A stretch of DNA of 64,000 bases from contig JBJXFB010000063.1 in the NCBI GenBank assembly GCA_046155895.1, positions 13,394-77,393 of the forward strand, written 5' to 3'. Of this stretch, positions 36,219 to 44,856 are shown piece after piece. Both the position numbers and the translations under genes were made by a program. The stretch is from DASYPQ01 sp046155895 (GTDB lineage Bacteria; Planctomycetota; UBA1135; GCA-002686595). Every line of letters starts with the position of its first letter. Positions within the stretch are counted from its first letter, which is position 1. The notes beneath the pieces are model-generated. The model was not told where the DNA came from, searched no databases, and was given only the letters and a program-made list of their open reading frames with translations.

Positions 36219-36247
36219 ATGCTAGGGGGCTGCGGCGAGGCTGTCAA
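36219..36247 (-). promoter_or_regulatory. Sigma70-type promoter of the rpmF-plsX-fab operon
   Basis: Minus strand TTGACA (36247-36242), exactly 17 bp, TAGCAT (36224-36219). The -35 hexamer is a perfect consensus and contains the TGA stop codon of alaS. Transcription would start near 36211, giving a leader of about 24 nt before rpmF. Confidence 0.75.
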
Positions 36248-38931
36248 CCGCGGGAGGCGCCCTTGCCTTCCAGAAGCGCCTCGACGGCCCGCTCGAGCAC
36301 GGGAATCAGCTCCTGGACCTTGTTCGGATCCTTCCCCTGACCCTGGGCGAGGTCGGGTCGTCCCCCGCCTCCGCCGCCGATGACGCTGGCCGCCTGCTGG
36401 ACGAGGGTGCCGGCGTTCGCGCCGGGAATCTCCCCCACGCCCTGGCAGACGATCACGAAAGGAACCTTGCCGCCTCCACGACCGAAGAGCCCCGCGATCA
36501 GCTTGGGCGAGAGTGTCTTGGCTCGGTCCGCGAGCTCTCGGACGCCGTCGAGGTCGAGCTCGGGAGCGTCGAAGACCACCCAGGCGACGTCCTGCGACTT
36601 CCGCAGGCTTCCGCGGAGCCGCTCGAACGCCGCCGCGACCATCCCGCCCGCGCTGGCGGAAGACTGCTTCTTGGCCTCCTTCGCTTCCTTCTGCAGGGCA
36701 GCGAGGCGCGCGGGGACGTCGTCGGGCGAGGCCTTCAGGGCTTGCGCGGCCTCGCGCAGGATGCGGCGCTGGCGCTGGATCTCCGCGACGGCGGCGGGGC
36801 CGGTCAGAGCCTCGATGCGCCGCACTCCAGCCTGGATCGCGCGCTCGGAGACGATCAGGAAGGGGCCGATGTCGCCCGCGGCGGAGACGTGGGTTCCCCC
36901 GCAGAGCTCGAGCGACCAGCCGCCGACGTCGAGCACGCGGACGCGCTCGTCGTACTTCTCGCCGAACATCGCGACGACGCCGCGCGCCTTGGCCTCGTCG
37001 AGGACCTCGATCGTGGTCTTCACGGCGGCGTTGGCGAAGACCCTCTCGTTGACGATCGTCTCGATCCGCTCGAGCTCCTCGGGCGTGACCGCCTTCGTGT
37101 GCGAGAAGTCGAAGCGCAGACGGTCGGGGCCCACGTAGCTCCCCTGCTGCGTGGCGTGCGTCCCGAGCACCTCCTGGAGCGCCTTGTGGAGGAGGTGGGT
37201 CGCCGTGTGGTGCTTGCGCGTGCGGTCGCGGCGCTCGCGGTCGACGCGAGCTCGCACGGGGCCCGCCGGCTTGCCGGTCGCTTTCCCGAGATGCACCACG
37301 ACGTCGCCGACCTTGCGCGTGTCCTCGACGACGAAGCGGAAGCTCTTGTCGGCGGACTCGACCACGCCGGCATCGCCGACCTGCCCGCCGGATTCGGCGT
37401 AGAACGGGCTCTCCGCCAGGACGAGCCGGCTCGGTGCCCCGGGCGTCTCGAGCAGCGCCAGGACCTTCGTTTCGAGCTCGAGCGATCGCGGACCCGCCTC
37501 GTGGTAGGTCGATGTCGTCGAGACGAGCTTCGCCAGCTCCTCGGCCGAGAGCAGCTGCTTGAAGGTCCCTTCGGCGCGGCTCTTCTTCTGGTGCGCTCCC
37601 TCAGCCTTCTTCCAGCCTTCGAGGTCCACGCCGAGCGAGCGCTCGCGCGCCATGAGCTCGACGAGGTCCTGCGGGAATCCGTAGGTCGCGTAGAGGTCGT
37701 ACACCGCTTCGCCGGGCAGCGTCTTCGCGCCCTGGGCGACGACCTTGGCCGCGAGATCCTCGAAGAGGATCAGCCCGCGCCCGAGCGTCTTGCCGAACTG
37801 CTCCTCCTCCGCGCGGATCACGCCCTGCACGTGCTCGCAGCGCTGGCGCATCTCGGGGAAGGTCCCGCCGAGCACCTCCGCGACCGCGGGGACGACCTCG
37901 CACAGGAAGGGGTCCTCGAGCCCCAGCTGCTGCCGCCCGAAGCGGGAGGCGCGCCGGACGAGCCGCCGCAGCACGTAGCCGCGCCCTTCGTTCGAAGGCA
38001 GCGCGCCGTCGGAGATGGCGCTCGTCACCGCGCGCGCGTGGTCGGCGATCACGCGGAAGGCGACGTCGGCGGGGGCCGCCGACGCGCCGTACTTCTTCTT
38101 CGAGAGCGAGCTGATGCGCTCGAAGATCGGAGCGAAGAGGTCCGTGTCGTAGTTCGAGCGCTTCCCCTGCAGCACGGAGAGCACCCGCTCGAAGCCCATG
38201 CCCGTGTCGACGTGCTTGGCCGGCAGCTCGGCGAGCTTGCCGTCGTCCTGGCGATTGAACTGGATGAAGACGTTGTTCCAGATCTCCATGAACCGCTCGT
38301 TGCCGGCGTTGACGCCGATCTTGCGGTTCGCGCCGTCCATCCGGTCGGCGTTCGGCTCTCCGCGGTCGATGTGGATCTCCGTGCAGGGCCCGCAGGGGCC
38401 CGTCTCCCCCATCTCCCAGAAGTTGTCCTTCCTCCCGAAGCGCAGCACGCGCTTGGGATCGATGCCGGCCTTCTCGACCCAGATCCTCGCGGCTTCCTCG
38501 TCCGCCGGCAGGCCGTCCTTCTCGTCGCCGCCGAACACCGTCACCCACAGGCGGTCCTTCGGCAGTCCCCACACTTCCGTGAGCAGCTCCCACGCCCACG
38601 GGATCGCCTCGGCCTTGAAGTAGTCGCCGAACGACCAGTTCCCGAGCATCTCGAAGAACGTGTGGTGGTAGGTGTCGACCCCCACCTCCTCGAGGTCGTT
38701 GTGCTTCCCGGAGACGCGGATGCACTTCTGCGTGTCCGCGGCGCGCTTGTAGTCGCGCTTGCCAGTCCCCAGGAACACGTCCTTGAACTGGTTCATCCCC
38801 GCGTTCGTGAAGAGGAGCGTCGGGTCGTCCCGCGGGAACACGGGAGCCGACGGCACGATGCGGTGGTCGCGCGCGCGGAAGAACTCGAGGAAGTCCTTGC
38901 GCACCCGCTCGGCGGGGAAGCTCGTGGTCAT
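36244..38931 (-). CDS. alaS: Alanyl-tRNA synthetase
   Basis: 895 residues. Class II core begins at FLEFFRARDHRIVPSAPVFP with TNAGMNQFKDVFLG; the editing domain has HTATHLLHKAL (HxxxH) and CGGTHVS zinc ligands; a C-terminal DHHA1-like domain ends in GGGGGGRPDLAQGQGKD. Charges tRNA-Ala and removes mischarged Ser/Gly. ATG overlaps the recA stop by 4 bp, so recA-alaS is coupled as in many bacteria. Confidence 0.97.
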   Translation of the reverse strand: MTTSFPAERVRKDFLEFFRARDHRIVPSAPVFPRDDPTLLFTNAGMNQFKDVFLGTGKRDYKRAADTQKCIRVSGKHNDLEEVGVDTYHHTFFEMLGNWSFGDYFKAEAIPWAWELLTEVWGLPKDRLWVTVFGGDEKDGLPADEEAARIWVEKAGIDPKRVLRFGRKDNFWEMGETGPCGPCTEIHIDRGEPNADRMDGANRKIGVNAGNERFMEIWNNVFIQFNRQDDGKLAELPAKHVDTGMGFERVLSVLQGKRSNYDTDLFAPIFERISSLSKKKYGASAAPADVAFRVIADHARAVTSAISDGALPSNEGRGYVLRRLVRRASRFGRQQLGLEDPFLCEVVPAVAEVLGGTFPEMRQRCEHVQGVIRAEEEQFGKTLGRGLILFEDLAAKVVAQGAKTLPGEAVYDLYATYGFPQDLVELMARERSLGVDLEGWKKAEGAHQKKSRAEGTFKQLLSAEELAKLVSTTSTYHEAGPRSLELETKVLALLETPGAPSRLVLAESPFYAESGGQVGDAGVVESADKSFRFVVEDTRKVGDVVVHLGKATGKPAGPVRARVDRERRDRTRKHHTATHLLHKALQEVLGTHATQQGSYVGPDRLRFDFSHTKAVTPEELERIETIVNERVFANAAVKTTIEVLDEAKARGVVAMFGEKYDERVRVLDVGGWSLELCGGTHVSAAGDIGPFLIVSERAIQAGVRRIEALTGPAAVAEIQRQRRILREAAQALKASPDDVPARLAALQKEAKEAKKQSSASAGGMVAAAFERLRGSLRKSQDVAWVVFDAPELDLDGVRELADRAKTLSPKLIAGLFGRGGGKVPFVIVCQGVGEIPGANAGTLVQQAASVIGGGGGGRPDLAQGQGKDPNKVQELIPVLERAVEALLEGKGASRG

Positions 38932-40136
38932 CGGCGCGCGGGTGCGGCCTCTTGCTTGCCGTCTTTCGGCTTCGTTTCGGGAGCCTGCGTCTTGGCGGGC
39001 GGCGCGCCCGCTTTCGTCTCGGCGACCGCGGGCTTCGCGGGAGCCGGAGGGGCCTCCGCGGCCGCGGCCGCGAGCTGCGTCTTCGCGCGGATGCCCTGGT
39101 CGATCTCGGCGGCCACCTCGGGGTTGTCGATCAGGAACTGCCGCGCCTTCTCCGTGCCCTGGCCGAGGCGGATCTCTCCCTCGCTCGGATGCTTCATCGA
39201 GAGCCAAGTGCCCGACTTGAGCACGACGCCGTGCAACTGACCGATCTCGAGCAGCTCGCCCTCGCGGCTGATCCCGCGGTTGAACAGGATGTCGAACTCG
39301 ACCTTGCGGAAGGGCGGCGCGATCTTGTTCTTGACGACCGTGACCTTCGTCCGGTTGCCGATCACTTCCTCGCCCTCCTTGAGCTGCCCGATCTTGCGGA
39401 TGTCGAGGCGCACCGAGGCGTAGAACTTCAGCGCCCGGCCGCCCGTCGTCGTCTCGGGGCTGCCGAACATGACGCCGATCTTCTCGCGGATCTGGTTGAT
39501 GAAGATCACGAGGCAGTCCGACTTGCTGATCGCGGCCGTCAGCTTGCGCAGCGCCTGGCTCATGAGGCGCGCGTGCAGGCCGACGAAGCTGTCGCCCATT
39601 TCTCCGGCGATTTCCGCGCGCGGCACGAGCGCCGCGACCGAGTCGATCACGACCACGTCGATCGCGTTGCTGCGGACGAGCGCCTCGACGATCTCGAGCG
39701 CCTGCTCGCCCGTGTCTGGCTGGCTGACGAGCAGGTCGTCGAGCTTGACGCCGAGCTTGCGCGCGTAGCCGGGATCCATCGCGTGCTCCGCGTCGACGAA
39801 GGCGCAGATGCCCCCGGACTTCTGGGCGGAGGCGATCACGTGCAGGGTCAGCGTCGTCTTCCCCGAACTCTCCGGGCCGAAGATCTCGACCACGCGGCCG
39901 CGCGGGAGCCCGCGGCCTCCCAGGGCGACGTCCAGGCCGATCGAGCCGGTCGGGATCCCCCGCACCTCGGCGACGACGTGCCCGTCCCCCAGGCGCATGA
40001 TCGAGCCCTTGCCGTAGGCCTTTTCGATCTCCCCAACGGCCACGTCGAGGGCGCGGTTCTTCTCGTTCCGCTCGGGGGAGTCGTTCTTGTCGGGTCCGGG
40101 AGTCTTCTCGGTCTTGGTCGGCTTCGGCGTGCTCAT
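38928..40136 (-). CDS. recA: Recombinase RecA
   Basis: 402 residues. Strand-exchange ATPase and SOS co-protease. GPESSGKTTL is the Walker A, the DVVVIDSVAALVPRAE stretch Walker B, and FINQIREKIGVMFGSPETTTGG carries loop L2. The N- and C-termini have Lys/Pro/Ala-rich tails (STPKPTKTEKTPGPDK; AEAPPAPAKPAVAETKAGA) longer than in E. coli. ATG 40136 has GGAGAA 5 nt upstream. No LexA-type operator was recognised in the 124-bp upstream gap. No intein. Confidence 0.98.
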   Translation of the reverse strand: MSTPKPTKTEKTPGPDKNDSPERNEKNRALDVAVGEIEKAYGKGSIMRLGDGHVVAEVRGIPTGSIGLDVALGGRGLPRGRVVEIFGPESSGKTTLTLHVIASAQKSGGICAFVDAEHAMDPGYARKLGVKLDDLLVSQPDTGEQALEIVEALVRSNAIDVVVIDSVAALVPRAEIAGEMGDSFVGLHARLMSQALRKLTAAISKSDCLVIFINQIREKIGVMFGSPETTTGGRALKFYASVRLDIRKIGQLKEGEEVIGNRTKVTVVKNKIAPPFRKVEFDILFNRGISREGELLEIGQLHGVVLKSGTWLSMKHPSEGEIRLGQGTEKARQFLIDNPEVAAEIDQGIRAKTQLAAAAAEAPPAPAKPAVAETKAGAPPAKTQAPETKPKDGKQEAAPARR

Positions 40137-40260
40137 GGGTTCTCCGCGGAGGAATTCGTCGAGGGTTTGGAGGAGGTCGATCCTAGCGTCGGCCGGAGGA
40201 CGGAAGAAGCGCCCCGGCACCGTGGCGACCGGCTCTCCGCGAGACGGTTTCGAGGAATCC

Positions 40261-40848
40261 CTAGAGAAGCGGGAAGCTCTCGATCACGGGGAAACGCGAG
40301 TCGCCGGTCTCGCCCGGGCGCGACTCGACCAGCCGGACCTCGGAGGGGTGCCAGGGGACCGCGAGCCGGAGTCGGCGGAACTCCTCCGAGGGCAGGCAGC
40401 CGCGCTGCCGGGCCGGACGGGCGACGGTCAAGTGGGGCAGGAACGGATCCTCGGGCGGGCCCCCGACCCCGGACTCGACCACTGCGGCATCGGTCGCGCG
40501 CGCGAGGGTCAGCAGCCGTCCTTCCGTGCCCGGCTCCTCCTCGACGCCGACCCAGAGCACGCGGGCGACACCCGTTTCGGGGAAGGAGCCGGTGCGAGCG
40601 ATGCGCAGCTGGGGAGCGGAGAGGCCCGCCAGGAAGCGCCCGAGACTCGCTCGCAAGCCCTCGATCTTCGATGCGGGAGTCCGGCCGATGAACCGGAGCG
40701 TCAGGTGAACCTCCTCGGGCGCGACGACACGAAGTCCGGCTCCCGCCAGGACGCCGTAGACCGCCGCCTGGAGCTTGCGAGCGGCCGCGGCCGGCACGAA
40801 GAGTCCGACGAAGAGCTTGCGGGTCGCGGGAGTCGCGTCGGGCGGCAT
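40261..40848 (-). CDS. thpR: RNA 2',3'-cyclic phosphodiesterase (LigT/ThpR family)
   Basis: 195 residues. Two HxTx motifs, HLTLRF and HLTVAR, are the twin catalytic His-Thr pairs of the 2H phosphoesterase fold; KLFVGLFVPA opens the protein as usual. Hydrolyses 2',3'-cyclic phosphates on RNA, physiological substrate uncertain. Lies upstream of recA in the same direction, the neighbourhood seen in many bacteria. Divergent from the VCBS lipoprotein with 45 bp between starts. Confidence 0.9.
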   Translation of the reverse strand: MPPDATPATRKLFVGLFVPAAAARKLQAAVYGVLAGAGLRVVAPEEVHLTLRFIGRTPASKIEGLRASLGRFLAGLSAPQLRIARTGSFPETGVARVLWVGVEEEPGTEGRLLTLARATDAAVVESGVGGPPEDPFLPHLTVARPARQRGCLPSEEFRRLRLAVPWHPSEVRLVESRPGETGDSRFPVIESFPLL

Positions 40849-40893
40849 GGGTCGATCGGGCGTCCCGGACGATGGTAGGGTGCGCCCGCCACG

Positions 40894-43101
40894 ATGCACC
40901 CGCGCCTTCCCGCCGCTCTCGCGCTCGCGATCGTCGTGGGCTGCCGGCCCCGCCCGTCCGAGATCCCGGGGAGCGGTCCTTTCGCGCCGGCCTTCGAGAC
41001 CCGGCGTGAGCATGCGATCCCGGGCAAGCCGACGGCGGTTCTCGCCTGCGACCTCGACGGCGACGCGCTCCCCGAGATCGTCGCGACCGACGCCGAGCGC
41101 GGCGAACTGCGCGTCTGGAAGGGGGCCGTCGGCCCGGTCGTCGGAGCCGGCCGCGTCGTTCCGGTCGGGGGCTGGCCGCTCGAACCCGTCGCCCTGCCGG
41201 CGGCGCGAGGCATCCGACCCGTCGCGGTCGCGTCGCGGTCGCAGCGCGAGCTCGCCGCGTTCGACCTGATGGCGAAGGAACCGGGCATCGCGCTGTGGCG
41301 GGTCGAGCTGCCCGCGACGCCCCGTGCGATCGCGGCCGGTGACCTCGGGCCGGACGAGGCGCTCGATGTGGCGGTCGTCTGCGACGGCGGGCGCCTGGCG
41401 ATCGTGGGCCTTCAAGGCGCCCTGCGCGAAGTGGCGATCCCCGACGGGCTCCCCCGCTGCGCGCTCGTCCTGGCCGACGGATCGGGCGTGGTGCTCGGCT
41501 ACCAGGACCGCCGCAGCCTCGTGGTCGCGGATTCGAACAGCACCCACCACGAGATCCGCCTCGGCGGCATCCCGCGTGACCTCCTGGAGACGGATCTCGA
41601 CCACGACGGGGATCTCGAGCTCGCCGTCGCCGGCGGCGACGCGTCGATCTGGGTGCTCGGCTTCAATGAGCCCGGCGGATCCAAGGCGTGGTCCGGCGAG
41701 GCCGGGACCGCTCCGCTCGAATGGCACGCGGGAACGATCCCGATCGACCTCGCCGCGGCAGATCTCGACGGAGAACGCGGGGACGAGCTCGTGTGGCTCG
41801 CCTTCCACGACCTCGCGTGGACGGCCGCCGGGAGATTCACGAAGTCCGGACCCGGGTGGAGGAAGACCGGCTACGCGGGCCAGACCCCCTGCGCGCTCGC
41901 GCTCCTCGACCGGGACGCTGATCGCCGCCTCGACCTCGTCACGGCCAACCGGGATTCGCAGTCCATCGGCCTCGCGCGGGGGCTGGGAGCGGAGGGGTTC
42001 GCCGCGCCGCGGAAGCTCGCGGTCGGGAGGTTCCCGACGGCGGTCCTGGCCGGCGATCTCGACCGGGACTCGCGGCCCGACCTGGTCGTGCTCGAATCGA
42101 AGGACGAGACGGCGGCCGTGCTGGTGAACCAGGGTGAGGACCTGAGCCGGACCCTGGTTCTCGCCACGGGGCCGGATCCGCGGGCGGCGTGCCTGTCGGA
42201 CTTCGACAGGGACGGCCACCTCGATCTCGCGCTGGTCGCGGACGATCCGCAGGGCTCGCGCGTCCGGCTCTGGTTCGGGGACGGCGCGGGTGCGCTCGCA
42301 GGACGCGCCGGGATCGAAGGGCCGCGCGCTGGACGGGGCGTGCGCGCGATGATCGCCGCGGACCTCGACGGCGACGGACGAGTCGACCTGCTCGCCGCCG
42401 ACCGCGAGCGGAACGCGATCGAGTGGTGGAGGAACCGCGCCAGCGCGGCCGCGCAGGTGGAGTTCGAGAGTCCGCGGTCGATCCAGGTCGCCAACGGCCC
42501 GTGCGCCCTCGCGCCGATCGAGGTCGATGGGGACCCGAGCCCGGAAATCGCTGTCGCCCTGGGCGGTCCGGGCCCGCGCACGGGCGTCGTGCTGCTGGAT
42601 CTTTCAGGGGCAGGCGGTCTCGAGCTCCGGGAACTTGCGAGCATCGAGACCGGAGGATCGCCATGCGCCCTTGCGGCGGCCCGGCTCGACGAGAACGCAC
42701 ACGCCGATCTCGCCGTCGTCGTCTTGCAGTCGGCCGGCTCCTCGGTCGGAGAAGCCAGGTGCTATGTCAGGGATCCGAACGCGAGCGTTCCGGCGTTCCG
42801 GCTCGCCGGGAGTTTCGCGACTTCCGCTCACCCGCGGGCCATCGCCGCCGCCGACTTCGACGGCGACGGCCTCGACGAACTCGTGATCCCCGCCCAGTAC
42901 GCCCACCGGGTCGACTTCGCCAGCCCTCGGCGCGCCGGCGGCGGGCAGCCGTGGCGCATCGAAGTGCAGGACGCCCTGGGCGCCGGAATCGGATGCATGG
43001 ACGCGGTGATCGCCGACTTGAACGGCGACGGGAAGCTCGACGTCGCCGTGGCGAACGGCCACACGGACGACGTGACGATCCTCTTCGCTACCGGCCGGTA
43101 G
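40894..43101 (+). CDS. FG-GAP/VCBS-repeat lipoprotein
   Basis: 735 residues. Lipoprotein signal with Cys17 (AIVVGC), so probably membrane-anchored. The rest is a series of FG-GAP blades with Asp-rich calcium loops (CDLDGDALPEIV, TDLDHDGDLELAV, SDFDRDGHLDLAL, ADLDGDGRVDLLA, ADFDGDGLDELVI, ADLNGDGKLDVAV), enough for one or two seven-bladed propellers. Probable surface binding or adhesion protein. Its 3' end overlaps the convergent gene by 14 bp. Confidence 0.85.
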   Translation: MHPRLPAALALAIVVGCRPRPSEIPGSGPFAPAFETRREHAIPGKPTAVLACDLDGDALPEIVATDAERGELRVWKGAVGPVVGAGRVVPVGGWPLEPVALPAARGIRPVAVASRSQRELAAFDLMAKEPGIALWRVELPATPRAIAAGDLGPDEALDVAVVCDGGRLAIVGLQGALREVAIPDGLPRCALVLADGSGVVLGYQDRRSLVVADSNSTHHEIRLGGIPRDLLETDLDHDGDLELAVAGGDASIWVLGFNEPGGSKAWSGEAGTAPLEWHAGTIPIDLAAADLDGERGDELVWLAFHDLAWTAAGRFTKSGPGWRKTGYAGQTPCALALLDRDADRRLDLVTANRDSQSIGLARGLGAEGFAAPRKLAVGRFPTAVLAGDLDRDSRPDLVVLESKDETAAVLVNQGEDLSRTLVLATGPDPRAACLSDFDRDGHLDLALVADDPQGSRVRLWFGDGAGALAGRAGIEGPRAGRGVRAMIAADLDGDGRVDLLAADRERNAIEWWRNRASAAAQVEFESPRSIQVANGPCALAPIEVDGDPSPEIAVALGGPGPRTGVVLLDLSGAGGLELRELASIETGGSPCALAAARLDENAHADLAVVVLQSAGSSVGEARCYVRDPNASVPAFRLAGSFATSAHPRAIAAADFDGDGLDELVIPAQYAHRVDFASPRRAGGGQPWRIEVQDALGAGIGCMDAVIADLNGDGKLDVAVANGHTDDVTILFATGR

Positions 43102-44842
43102 AGAGCTGCCGGAGCATCCGCACGAGGCCGGGCAGCAGGCGCAGCTCCCCGCCGGCGGGATTCACGCCTTCGTGCACGCGCTGCGTCGTGAGGCAACCGT
43201 AGGGCTTCCGGTACTCGGCGAGCGTCGAGCGCAGGACGGCCGTGTACATCGCGCGCAGCTCCTCGCGCCGCGACGGGAGCCCGGCCTCGTGGGCGACGGC
43301 GAGCCCGTTCAGGAGATTCGCGGGCGTCCCGGGCAGGTCGCCGACCTGGAGGCCCGTCTTGGGCTCGAACTCGAAGAAGGTCACGTCGCCCCAAGCACCG
43401 CCGTCGTACTGCTCGCCCTTGAAGTGGGCCCGCGCCGCAGCGGCGATCCGCGGCGCCAGATCGGGCACGAGGTCCGGCTGGAAACTCGCGCAGTCGGCCA
43501 GAAGAGCCCAGCACCGGACTTGGTCGGCCGCGACCGTCCCTCCGAAGCGCGTCGAGTCACGCCACAGGGGCGCGTACCGGCGCCAACCCGACTCCACGAG
43601 GCCGCGGAACGCCGGCTCGGCCGGGTAGGCGCGCAGCATCTCGACCGCGCGCGCGCCGTAGTGCCCGAAGTCGTCGTCGAAGCCCGGGTCGATCTCGCTC
43701 CAGGTCCCGGACCAGAAATGCGTGTACTCGAGCTCCGCGACCGCGTTCCGCGCCGCGCGCAGGTAGCGCTCGTCCCCGAGGAGCCTGCCGAGCCGCGCGA
43801 GCTGACAGGGAACGTCGAGGCGCCGCAGCTGCGGCACGTTCGTCGAGATCGCGGCGTCGGCGGGACGATACTCGGCCGCGACGTTTCCGTCGGGGAGCAC
43901 GCCATGGGCGAGGATCGTCTCGCCCATCTTCGCCGCGGCCGCGCGCGCGCGATCGCGCCAGGCTTCCGGTCCGCGCTGGGCGATCCCGATCAGGAAGGAG
44001 AGGTCCATCCCGATCTGTGCGAAGGTCGAGTCGAGCGGGAGGTCGGCCCGCGTGTCCCACTTGCGCGGCAGGCCGGTCTTCTCGTGCAGGCCGAGCGTGA
44101 GGTAGTCGGCGAGGTACAGCTCGAGCGCGGCGCGCCACGCGGGCTTGTCGTGGAACTCGAGCAGCTCCGCCTGGAAGAGCTGCAGCGGGAAGATGCCGCC
44201 CGGGATCGCATCGATGGTCTTGCCAGTCACGGCATCGAAGCGGGCCGACACGAAGGCCGTCTGGCGCCCTTCCAGGTCGGCGCCTTTCGCGCGCCAGGTG
44301 TCGAAGATCCAGGTCAGGACCGAGACGATCTCCGCGCGCAGGTCCGCTTCGGGCGGAAGCGGCAGCGGCACGAGCGCCTCGACGCCCGCCCACTGCGAGA
44401 CCGCGCCGTCGCGCGATCCCAGCTCGAGCTGGAAGCGAGGGACTCGATCCTCGCCGGACACCTCGAAGGCCGCAGGCTCTCCGTCCGCGGACCCCACGTC
44501 GAACGTGACGCGCTCACCCCGGCCGTCGACGAGGGTCAGCCTCCCGGCGCCTCGCACGATGCCGCGCAGCGAGATCCCCGCTGCGGTCGGAGCGTGGGCG
44601 GCGAACGGCTGTCGGGCGGTCGCGCCGCCCTGGAGGACGAGCCAGGCGGCTCCTTCCCGCTCGACGACCTGGGGTGATCCGCCCTCGAGTTGCCACCACG
44701 GGAGCCTCGCCGCCTCGCGTCCGTCCGGCGCAGCCGGCGCCTCGCGGAAGTCGCCGTTGTCGATCAGCTGGACGCGGAGCGTCGGCTCTTGCGCGGCGCA
44801 GAGCAGCAGAACGACAGGGAGAAGCATCGGCACCGCGCTCAT
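43088..44842 (-). CDS. Secreted alpha/alpha-toroid-like hypothetical protein
   Basis: 584 residues. Signal peptide (MLLPVVLLLCAAQEP), an N-terminal beta domain (~25-170) like a carbohydrate-binding jelly roll, then a helical region rich in Trp and Tyr that looks like a six-hairpin toroid of glycosidase or polysaccharide-lyase type (FGHYGARAVEMLRAYP, YDGGAWGDVTFFEFEP). The catalytic residues cannot be named. A role in degrading or trimming a polysaccharide is plausible but inferred from fold impression only. Starts 14 bp from the divergent glycosyltransferase gene. Confidence 0.65.
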   Translation of the reverse strand: MSAVPMLLPVVLLLCAAQEPTLRVQLIDNGDFREAPAAPDGREAARLPWWQLEGGSPQVVEREGAAWLVLQGGATARQPFAAHAPTAAGISLRGIVRGAGRLTLVDGRGERVTFDVGSADGEPAAFEVSGEDRVPRFQLELGSRDGAVSQWAGVEALVPLPLPPEADLRAEIVSVLTWIFDTWRAKGADLEGRQTAFVSARFDAVTGKTIDAIPGGIFPLQLFQAELLEFHDKPAWRAALELYLADYLTLGLHEKTGLPRKWDTRADLPLDSTFAQIGMDLSFLIGIAQRGPEAWRDRARAAAAKMGETILAHGVLPDGNVAAEYRPADAAISTNVPQLRRLDVPCQLARLGRLLGDERYLRAARNAVAELEYTHFWSGTWSEIDPGFDDDFGHYGARAVEMLRAYPAEPAFRGLVESGWRRYAPLWRDSTRFGGTVAADQVRCWALLADCASFQPDLVPDLAPRIAAAARAHFKGEQYDGGAWGDVTFFEFEPKTGLQVGDLPGTPANLLNGLAVAHEAGLPSRREELRAMYTAVLRSTLAEYRKPYGCLTTQRVHEGVNPAGGELRLLPGLVRMLRQLSTGR

Positions 44843-44856
44843 GGTATGAGGAGCGC

